Assembly (NCBI GenBank): GCA_041552775.1
Contig: JBFEKH010000131.1
Coordinates: forward strand, 1 to 5,415
Origin: Allopontixanthobacter sp041552775
Lineage (GTDB): Bacteria; Pseudomonadota; Alphaproteobacteria; Sphingomonadales; Sphingomonadaceae
Direction: 5' to 3'
DNA: 5,415 nucleotides
The number at the start of each line of letters is the position of its first letter. Position 1 is the stretch's first letter. Made by a program: the position numbers and the translations under genes. Under the pieces are notes generated by a model. That model saw only the letters and a program-made list of their open reading frames with translations, searched no databases and had not been told where the DNA came from. Below, piece after piece: positions 1 to 4,264 of the stretch.

Positions 1-388
1 CCAGCAGGTCGCGCGCCCGGAACACCAGCGCGGCCGCTTGCTGCGCTTCGGTCTTCACCGGCACGTACCGCATTCTCGGCCGCTGTGCCGCCTCGCAGAT
101 AGCTTCAGCATCGGCCGCATCGTTCTTCTGGCACTTCACGAACGGCTTCACATACGCCGGTGCGATGAGCCGGACATCATGACCCAGCTTGGCCAGCTCG
201 CGGGCCCAGTGATGCGCGCCGCCGCACGCTTCCAGCACCACCTGGCATGGCGGCTGCGCAGCAAAGAACTCCAGCAGCTTGGCTCTGCTAACCTTCTTGC
301 GGAGCAGAGCGCGGCCCGACGCATCCGCGCCGTGCACCTGGAAAACAGACTTTGCGATATCGAGACCAATTATGCTAACTTCTGACAC
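1..388 (-). CDS. IS110-family transposase (DEDD recombinase), N-terminal part
   Basis: This is the amino-terminal 129 codons of a transposase of the IS110/IS1111 family; the carboxyl end, including the expected catalytic serine domain, lies beyond position 1. The RuvC-like DEDD fold is visible: IIGLDIAK puts Asp at residue 10, VVLEACGG puts Glu at 53, and KNDAADAEAI puts Asp at 90 and 93. LIAPAYVKPFVK and the MRYVPVKT stretch are also typical of the family. The start is GTG at 388-386, chosen because GAGGAGG ends 5 nt before it and an in-frame stop lies upstream at 427-425 with no other start between. The sequence resembles the IS1111 subgroup more than the IS621-like IS110 subgroup, judged from memory of family members. 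Whether the element is intact cannot be seen. The family excises as a circle and inserts with the help of a structured guide RNA encoded by the element. Confidence 0.92.
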   Translation of the reverse strand, partial: MSEVSIIGLDIAKSVFQVHGADASGRALLRKKVSRAKLLEFFAAQPPCQVVLEACGGAHHWARELAKLGHDVRLIAPAYVKPFVKCQKNDAADAEAICEAAQRPRMRYVPVKTEAQQAAALVFRARDLL

Positions 389-393
389 GGACG

Positions 394-400
394 CCTCCTC
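394..400 (-). promoter_or_regulatory. Ribosome binding site of the transposase
   Basis: On the minus strand GAGGAGG is followed by a 5-nt spacer (cgtcc) and the GTG codon at 388-386. This strong Shine-Dalgarno match decides the start, since no ATG exists in the frame upstream before the stop. The site lies inside one arm of an inverted repeat (389-398) and so may be masked in longer transcripts. Confidence 0.65.
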
Positions 401-423
401 ACTAATGGTGCTTAAACACCTCC

Positions 424-429
424 ATTATG
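424..429 (-). promoter_or_regulatory. Possible -10 element for the transposase
   Basis: CATAAT on the minus strand, 35 nt before the GTG start, resembles a sigma-70 -10 hexamer. No convincing -35 lies 16-18 nt upstream (the region is C/G-rich). In IS110-family circles the -35 is commonly supplied by the right end at the joined junction, which would fit an incomplete promoter here. This is weak evidence on its own. Confidence 0.3.
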
Positions 430-490
430 GCACATCGATGCCGTCGGGGGGCGTCCACCCCATCACCCACATTCAGACATAATGGCACAC

Positions 491-518
491 CGCCGCAATC
501 CGAAAAGCGGACTCGGCG
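491..518 (-). terminator. Strong hairpin 3' of the small ORF
   Basis: CGCCG (491-495) pairs with CGGCG (514-518), and inside it AATCCG (497-502) pairs with CGGACT (508-513), with one bulged C and a 5-nt loop, giving an 11-bp stem with a single G-T wobble. It starts 25 nt past the stop codon of the minus-strand small ORF. There is no T-run on either side, so it may be a 3' stabilising structure or a non-canonical terminator rather than a classic intrinsic terminator. Confidence 0.35.
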
Positions 519-542
519 CATACCCCACTTTTGGTCATTTTC

Positions 543-647
543 CTACACGCGCCGCGCCTGATAGACCGGGTTCGGCTCTTTCCAATTGTCGGTATCACCC
601 GCCTTTTTCGCGGCGCGTAATTTTCTTGCGCGAACCTTGCGCAACAT
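543..647 (-). CDS. Small basic protein, 34 aa, unknown function
   Basis: I do not recognise this gene. The reading frame runs from ATG at 647-645 to TAG at 545-543. A Shine-Dalgarno site AGGA (655-652) sits 4 nt before the start. The protein is strongly basic at its amino end (MLRKVRARKLRAAKK, residues 1-15) and ends in TDNWKEPNPVYQARRV, a mixed-composition tail with Trp, Tyr, Asn and two Pro that looks like genuine protein rather than a GC-rich shadow frame. No signal peptide, membrane segment or cysteine is present. It stands alone: the IS left end lies downstream, a strong hairpin follows its stop, and two copies of a 14-bp repeat lie upstream. A nucleic-acid-binding or ribosome-associated role would suit the charge but is only a guess. 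It is short enough to arise by chance, so conservation is the deciding test. Confidence 0.5.
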   Translation of the reverse strand: MLRKVRARKLRAAKKAGDTDNWKEPNPVYQARRV

Positions 648-666
648 TTTTTCCTGTGCGGGGCAT

Positions 667-680
667 TGTGTCACTTCTGT
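667..680 (-). repeat. 14-bp direct repeat, copy A
   Basis: The plus strand reads TGTGTCACTTCTGT. It matches copy B at 733-746 at 13 of 14 positions, with starts 66 bp apart. Read on the minus strand (ACAGAAGTGACACA) it ends 19 nt before the start codon of the 34-codon ORF. It could be an operator or an element in that gene's leader; which one is not known. Confidence 0.55.
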
Positions 681-732
681 CCGGAAAATCGTTTTGTCTC
701 AGGGGTTAGTCCGGCGGACCGCAAATGTTGGA

Positions 733-746
733 TGTGTCACTTTTGT
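733..746 (-). repeat. 14-bp direct repeat, copy B
   Basis: The plus strand reads TGTGTCACTTTTGT, one base different from copy A. The 66-bp spacing is slightly over six helical turns, so both copies face roughly the same side of DNA, as expected for paired binding sites. Copy B lies about 146 bp before the lipoprotein start at 892 and could serve either divergent gene. Confidence 0.55.
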
Positions 747-798
747 AACCCTGCGGCCTGCCGGAATCCAACCCGTGCCCCACTGGCGCTCCGCCGAT

Positions 799-826
799 TT
801 GCAATTGTGCCAGTAACGGGTAGCCT
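799..826 (+). promoter_or_regulatory. Candidate sigma-70 promoter of the lipoprotein gene
   Basis: TTGCAA (799-804) and TAGCCT (821-826) are separated by 16 bp. The expected start of transcription is near 833, giving a leader of about 60 nt before the ATG at 892. The -35 matches at TTG-plus-A and the -10 is only a partial match, so this is a candidate based on position and spacing. Confidence 0.33.
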
Positions 827-891
827 CTGCCCGGGTCCACGAATCGCGATGGCGGCTGCGGCTGCATCGCCTTGTGAAAATGGGGAAACTT

Positions 892-1296
892 ATGAAGAGA
901 ATCTTGATCGCTGCGGCATGTGCATCGCTAGCAGCCTGCTCACCGGCAGAAACTACCGACGAAACGGCAGCACCGGCAGAAACCGCCGAAGTTGCGACCG
1001 CAGTAACCGCGGCCGACGGCGGTCTTCCCTATGGGATGTTCAAGGTTACGCAGGCTGACGGCACAGTAAGCATGGAAGACGTCCGCGAAGATGGAACCTA
1101 CACCTCTACTTCGGAGGGTCAGGAACCCCGGACAGGCAAATGGGAACAGACTTCGTCCGATGCCTTCTGTTCGACGCCTGATGAAGAAGGCGCGGTCCAG
1201 AAATGTTACGCCGAAACAGTTGACGAAAAAGGCGTCTGGACCTCCACCGATCCGGACGATGGCAAGGTTTCGACGATTGAACGCGTCACGACCTAA
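892..1296 (+). CDS. Predicted small lipoprotein of unknown function
   Basis: The 134-residue product begins with a short basic segment (MKR), a hydrophobic stretch, and the lipobox LAAC at residues 13-16, so Cys16 should be lipidated after signal peptidase II cleavage. Ser at +2 would favour the outer membrane by the E. coli rule. The start at 892 is preferred over GTG 874 and ATG 880 because GGGGA (882-886) is 5 nt upstream and because it gives a normal-length lipoprotein signal. Residues 17-42 form an Ala/Glu/Thr-rich linker with a 10-residue repeat. The rest is a small, probably beta-rich acidic domain with YGMFKVTQADG at 47-57 and GTYTSTSEG at 68-76. Cys93 and Cys105 could form a disulfide. 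I do not recognise the family; similar secreted small proteins are common as hypotheticals in sphingomonads. The gene appears to stand alone, facing metW. Confidence 0.8.
   Translation: MKRILIAAACASLAACSPAETTDETAAPAETAEVATAVTAADGGLPYGMFKVTQADGTVSMEDVREDGTYTSTSEGQEPRTGKWEQTSSDAFCSTPDEEGAVQKCYAETVDEKGVWTSTDPDDGKVSTIERVTT
941..983 (+). repeat. In-frame 30-bp linker repeat in the lipoprotein gene
   Basis: CACCGGCAGAAAC occurs at 941-953 and again, identical, at 971-983, exactly 30 bp apart. In protein this gives PAET twice, ten residues apart (residues 18-21 and 28-31), just after the lipidated Cys. It suggests that the linker grew by one tandem duplication of ten codons followed by divergence. 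Confidence 0.6.
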
Positions 1297-1319
1297 GACC
1301 AGCCTTTGATGGCAAATTG

Positions 1320-1350
1320 GGGCATCGCGGCGTTTGGCGCCGCGGTGCCC
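1320..1350. terminator. Strong hairpin between convergent genes, likely bidirectional terminator
   Basis: Positions 1320-1332 pair with 1338-1350 in a 13-bp GC-rich stem with one G-T wobble and a 5-nt loop (TTTGG). It lies 24 nt after the lipoprotein stop and 16 nt after the metW stop, the usual place for a shared terminator. The T-tracts are weak: CTTCGCTTTTC on the plus side and CCAATTTGCC on the minus side. Confidence 0.6.
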
Positions 1351-1365
1351 TTCGCTTTTCGGGCC

Positions 1366-1962
1366 TTAACGGCTGAGCTGGAACACCGCATATTCCGCCC
1401 GCCAGTTTGCCCCAGCCGCGCCGATTTCCCGGTCTCCGGCGAAGAACCAGCTGCGGTCGGCCGTCACGCCTTTATTGCGCAGCAGCTCGCGGAAATCGGT
1501 CACCGTGACATGGTGGATATTCTGCGTTTCGTACCAGCTGACCGGCAAATGCCGCGTCACCGGCATGCGGCCATGCAGCAACAGCGCGCGGCGCATCCGC
1601 CAATGGGCGAAATTGGGGAAACTGACGAAGGCCTGCCGTCCGACGCGCAGCAATTGGTCGAGCATCAGGTCGGGCCGCTCCGCCGTCTGCAACGTCTGGC
1701 TCAGGATCGCGTAATCGAACGCGCCGTCGGGATATTCGGACAGGTCGCGGTCTGCATCGCCCTGCACCACCGACAGGCCGCGCGCGACGCATTGTTCGAC
1801 TTGTGCCGCGTCAATCTCCAGCCCGCGCGCATCGACCTGTTTTTCATCGCGCAGCGCGGCCATCAGCACCCCATCGCCGCAGCCGATATCCAGCACCCGC
1901 GTGCCGGGATCGATATGGTCGGCGATCACCGCAAGGTCGGGGCGTAGATGGGCGCAGCTCAT
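1366..1962 (-). CDS. metW: MetW, methyltransferase-like methionine biosynthesis protein
   Basis: The 198-residue cytoplasmic protein is full length for MetW. It has a class I SAM-dependent methyltransferase fold: motif I VLDIGCGDG at residues 23-31, the acidic end of the second strand GLEID at 47-51, and FDYAILSQTLQ at 82-92. The MetW-specific stretches VSFPNFAHW (113-121), GRMPVTRHLP (131-140) and YETQNIHHVTVTDF (144-157) make the identification firm. MetW is encoded with MetX in many proteobacteria and is required for, or supports, homoserine acylation in the route to methionine; its own methyl acceptor is not established. Here its ATG overlaps the metX stop by 4 nt, which indicates translational coupling. 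AAGGGG (1976-1971) lies 8 nt before the start and serves as its ribosome binding site. A hairpin at 1320-1350 follows the stop. Confidence 0.93.
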   Translation of the reverse strand: MSCAHLRPDLAVIADHIDPGTRVLDIGCGDGVLMAALRDEKQVDARGLEIDAAQVEQCVARGLSVVQGDADRDLSEYPDGAFDYAILSQTLQTAERPDLMLDQLLRVGRQAFVSFPNFAHWRMRRALLLHGRMPVTRHLPVSWYETQNIHHVTVTDFRELLRNKGVTADRSWFFAGDREIGAAGANWRAEYAVFQLSR

Positions 1963-3071
1963 TCGAGGAACCCCTTCACCACCCGATCGAGTGGGGGGAC
2001 GTCCAGCAGGAAGCTGTCATGGCCGAACGGTGCGCTCAGCTCGACAAAGCTGACCGCTGCGCCCGCTGCGTTGAGTGCATGAACCACGTGGCGGCTTTCC
2101 GCAGTGGGATACAGCCAGTCGCTGTCGAAACTGACCAGGCAGAACCGGGCGGTGGTACCCGCGAAGGCTTTTCCCAGTTGGCCGCCGTGTTCCTCGGCCA
2201 GATCGAAATAGTCCATCGCCCTGGTGATATAGAGGTAGGAATTGGCGTCGAACCGGCGGGTAAAGCCGCTGCCCTGATAGCGCAAATAGCTTTCCACCTG
2301 AAAATCGGCATCAAAGCCGAAGCTCTTGGCGCCCGCGCTGCCATCGGGTTTGTCCTGCATTCGGCGCCCGAATTTCTCGGTCAATCCGGCCTCGCTCAGA
2401 TAGGTGATATGCGCCGCCATCCGGGCGACGGACAGGCCGGCATCGGGCGTAACGCCGCTGGCGTAATAATCGCCGCCCGCCCACGCCGGATCGGCCATGA
2501 TTGCCTGCCGGCCAACCTCGTGAAAGGCGATGTTCTGCGCGGAATGGCGCGCGGTGGTGGCAATCGCAAGAATTCTGGCGGCGCGGCCGGGGAAATTGGC
2601 GGCGAGGCTGAGCGCCTGCATCCCGCCCATCGATCCGCCAACCACGGCGTGGAGCTGCTCGATCCCCAGCCCGTCCAGCAGGGCAATCAGGCCGCGAACC
2701 ATGTCGCGGATGGTGATGACCGGGAAGCGCATGGCGTAAGGCTTTCCGTCCGGCGCAGCGGAGGCCGGGCCGATGGAGCCCATGCAGCTGCCGATCACAT
2801 TGGCGCAGATGACGTGAAAACGGTCCGTGTCGATTGGCTTGCCGGGGCCGACCATGCGTTCCCACCAGCCGGGCTTGCCGGTCACGGGATGCTCGCTGGC
2901 GAGGTACTGGTCGCCGGTCAGCGCATGGCAAACGAGGATCGCGTTGTCCTTCGCCGGGTTGAGCTGGCCGTAGCTTTCATAGGCGATCGTTACGCCGTCC
3001 AGCGCCTCTCCGCTGTCGAGCGGAAGGCTGGCGGGAAGCGTGAACGCGTGAGAGGTATTTTGCACAACCAT
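1959..3071 (-). CDS. metX: Homoserine O-acetyltransferase (MetX)
   Basis: The 370-residue alpha/beta-hydrolase-fold enzyme transfers an acyl group from acyl-CoA to the hydroxyl of L-homoserine, the first committed step to methionine. The nucleophile elbow VVGGSMGGMQ puts catalytic Ser at 147; FDSDWLYP supplies Asp318, and FGHDSFLL supplies His351. CHALTGDQY (48-56) and NVIGSCMGSIGP (91-102) are further family hallmarks, and the length is typical. Some MetX enzymes use succinyl-CoA rather than acetyl-CoA; acetyl is the usual call in alphaproteobacteria, but the residues deciding it were not evaluated here. The start at 3071 gives the expected N-terminus, although I see no good Shine-Dalgarno site (the leader ends in CCCGCCGCCG). 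metW follows with a 4-nt overlap, and hisC is divergent 95 bp away. No SAM-II or other SAM riboswitch signature is evident in the leader. Confidence 0.95.
   Translation of the reverse strand: MVVQNTSHAFTLPASLPLDSGEALDGVTIAYESYGQLNPAKDNAILVCHALTGDQYLASEHPVTGKPGWWERMVGPGKPIDTDRFHVICANVIGSCMGSIGPASAAPDGKPYAMRFPVITIRDMVRGLIALLDGLGIEQLHAVVGGSMGGMQALSLAANFPGRAARILAIATTARHSAQNIAFHEVGRQAIMADPAWAGGDYYASGVTPDAGLSVARMAAHITYLSEAGLTEKFGRRMQDKPDGSAGAKSFGFDADFQVESYLRYQGSGFTRRFDANSYLYITRAMDYFDLAEEHGGQLGKAFAGTTARFCLVSFDSDWLYPTAESRHVVHALNAAGAAVSFVELSAPFGHDSFLLDVPPLDRVVKGFLE
1971..1976 (-). promoter_or_regulatory. Ribosome binding site of metW inside metX
   Basis: AAGGGG on the minus strand lies 8 nt before the metW ATG and within the last codons of metX. 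It fixes the metW start and, with the ATGA overlap, points to coupled translation of the pair. Confidence 0.5.
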
Positions 3072-3166
3072 CGGCGGCGGGACTTGGGGCAGGCGGCGGG
3101 GCCTGTCAATTGTTGCCGCAATCGGGCTGTCATTACACGAACAAAGCGGCTATTCGCGCCGCCGAT
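3072..3166. promoter_or_regulatory. Divergent control region of metX and hisC
   Basis: The 95 bp between the two divergent starts must hold promoters for both operons. On the minus strand a perfect TTGACA (3109-3104) lies 32 nt before the metX ATG, but no good -10 is spaced behind it. On the plus side TTGCCG (3113-3118) is a weak -35 candidate for hisC. Two symmetric words, CAATTG (3107-3112) and TTGCCGCAA (3113-3121), sit side by side and could be an operator. GGCGGCGGG is present twice (3073-3081 and 3092-3100) in the metX leader. Neither gene has a clear Shine-Dalgarno site. Confidence 0.4.
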
Positions 3167-4264
3167 ATGGTAACACGACCAACAGCTAAACCCTGGATCG
3201 CCGCGATCCATGCCTACGTCCCGGGCAAAGCCCATGCGGACGATGGGCGGGCATTGGTGAAACTGTCAGCCAATGAAAATCCGCTCGGCAGCAGTCCTGC
3301 GGCCATTGCGGCCTTTACCAATGCTGCACCGGCAGCGACTTATCCCGACCCGGACAGTACCGCTTTGCGAACCGCGCTGGGCAAATTGCACGGGTTTGAT
3401 CCTGCGCGGATTGTGTGCGGCACGGGTTCGGACGAATTGTTGAACCTGGCTGCGCAGGCCTATGCCGGGCCGGGCGATGAAGTGCTTTTTTCGCGCTTCA
3501 GCTTCTCGGTCTACGACATTGCAGCCAACCGTTGCGGCGCGCTGCCGGTGGTTGCGGCGGACAAGGATTACGGCGCCGATGTTGACGAACTGCTGAAGCA
3601 TGTCGGCGAGAATACGCGGGTCGTTTTCGTGGCCAATCCCAACAATCCGACCGGCAGCTACCTGTCGAAGTCCGAAATTGCGCGCCTGCACGCAGGTCTG
3701 CCCGCAGACACGTTGTTGGTGATCGATCAGGCCTATGCCGAATATTTGACCGACGAAGAAGATGATGGCGGGCTAGAATTGGCGGCAGCCCACGAAAACG
3801 TGCTGGTCACCCGGACATTCTCCAAGATCTACGGGCTGGCCGGTGAACGGATCGGCTGGGCCACCGGTGCGCCTGACATCATCGCCAATCTCAACCGCAT
3901 TCGCGGGCCGTTCAATGTGACTAACCACGCCCAGGCAGCAGCGCAGGCGGCGGTTGGCGACCAGCAATTCGTGCGCGATTCAAGGGATCACAACGCCACC
4001 GAACTTGCACGGTTCAGCACCTTTATCGAAGCGCTCGGCAATCACGGATTGCGCCCCATTCCCAGCAAGGCAAATTTCCTGCTGATCCTGTTCGAGGGCA
4101 TAGTAACCGCTGAAATGGCGCAGAATGCCTTGGCCGAGGCTGGCTATGCCACGCGCTGGTTGCCAGGTCAGGATTTGCCGCACGGTTTGCGGATCACCAT
4201 CGGAACTGCGGCGCAAATGGATGATGTCATGGCGGCACTGCGCACTTTGCTGGGCAACGCCTGA
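3167..4264 (+). CDS. hisC: Histidinol-phosphate / aromatic aminotransferase (HisC)
   Basis: The 365-residue fold-type I PLP aminotransferase converts imidazole-acetol phosphate to histidinol phosphate in histidine synthesis. In Zymomonas mobilis the enzyme from the same gene arrangement also transaminates tyrosine and phenylalanine precursors. Visible hallmarks are LSANENPLG (33-41), CGTGSDELL (84-92), NPNNPTG (157-163), VIDQAYAEY (185-193), the PLP lysine Lys220 in TRTFSKIYGLAG, GERIGW with Arg228, and LRITIG with the carboxylate-binding Arg342. The length is normal. ATG 3167 is preferred over the upstream TTG codons because the protein then begins VTRPTAKPWI as in related HisC proteins, though no strong ribosome binding site is visible. 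The stop overlaps the tyrC start by one base (TGATG), so the pair is co-translated. The divergent neighbour is metX. Confidence 0.93.
   Translation: MVTRPTAKPWIAAIHAYVPGKAHADDGRALVKLSANENPLGSSPAAIAAFTNAAPAATYPDPDSTALRTALGKLHGFDPARIVCGTGSDELLNLAAQAYAGPGDEVLFSRFSFSVYDIAANRCGALPVVAADKDYGADVDELLKHVGENTRVVFVANPNNPTGSYLSKSEIARLHAGLPADTLLVIDQAYAEYLTDEEDDGGLELAAAHENVLVTRTFSKIYGLAGERIGWATGAPDIIANLNRIRGPFNVTNHAQAAAQAAVGDQQFVRDSRDHNATELARFSTFIEALGNHGLRPIPSKANFLLILFEGIVTAEMAQNALAEAGYATRWLPGQDLPHGLRITIGTAAQMDDVMAALRTLLGNA

Larger units (their letters stand above)
389..456 (-). repeat. Nested inverted repeats in the transposase leader
   Basis: On the minus strand the 68-nt leader can fold as a three-way structure. 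The outer stem pairs GGACGCCCCC (456-447) with GGAGGCGTCC (398-389), 9 of 10 positions matching. Inside it lie two hairpins: GGCA/TGCC around TCGATG (443-430), and a stem with TAATGG (427-422) facing CCATTA (408-403), or GGTG (420-417) facing CACC (410-407). The 3' arm of the outer stem contains most of the GAGGAGG ribosome binding site. The pairing is read by eye and no folding energy was computed. A role in blocking translation from read-through transcripts, as known for IS10 and IS50, is inferred. Confidence 0.5.
1..480 (-). mobile_element. IS110-family insertion sequence, left end and part of transposase gene
   Basis: The transposase and the structured leader upstream of it belong to an insertion sequence whose right end lies outside the window. 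The exact left boundary is not resolved. It must lie beyond the start region at 388 and most likely beyond the inverted repeat arm at 447-456, and before the hairpin and small ORF that begin at 491. The end coordinate of 480 is therefore an estimate. Family members have no terminal inverted repeats of the usual kind and make no or very short target duplications, so the boundary cannot be read from the ends alone. IS1111-type members carry subterminal inverted repeats; the arm at 447-456 could be the left copy. Confidence 0.62.
648..891. other. Divergent intergenic region between the small ORF and the lipoprotein gene
   Basis: This stretch holds the two 14-bp direct repeats, a small palindrome GTCC-GGC-GGAC at 709-719 between them, and a candidate plus-strand promoter at 799-826. 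I find no convincing protein-coding frame in it. Its T-rich runs contrast with the GC-rich genes to the right, consistent with regulatory DNA. Confidence 0.5.

Noticed and set aside
38..385. Plus-strand ORF of 115 codons opposite the transposase
   Set aside because: The minus-strand frame from 388 gives clear IS110-family DEDD motifs, so this is its antisense shadow.
626..652. Plus-strand hairpin TTGCGC/GCGCAA followed by six T, resembling an intrinsic terminator
   Set aside because: No plus-strand gene lies upstream, and the T-run is explained by the A-rich spacer between the AGGA site and ATG of the minus-strand small ORF.
706..867. Minus-strand 53-codon ORF
   Set aside because: Its composition (Pro, Gly and Arg rich, no recognisable pattern) looks like chance reading of GC-rich DNA, and it runs across the direct repeats and the candidate lipoprotein promoter.
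666..1058. Plus-strand ORF of 130 codons ahead of and across the lipoprotein start
   Set aside because: It overlaps the lipoprotein in another frame. The lipoprotein has a signal peptide, lipobox and ribosome binding site; this frame has none.
1306..1947. Plus-strand ORF of 213 codons opposite metW
   Set aside because: It is a shadow of metW, and its start region would overlap the terminator hairpin.
3072..3166. SAM-II-type riboswitch ahead of metX
   Set aside because: Such elements occur before metX or metA in some alphaproteobacteria, but I see none of the expected conserved pseudoknot sequence in this short GC-rich leader. A covariance-model search would settle it.
1803..3173. Long plus-strand ORF of 456 codons opposite metX
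   Set aside because: It is antisense to metX, which has complete family motifs and catalytic residues. Long open antisense frames are common in GC-rich genes.
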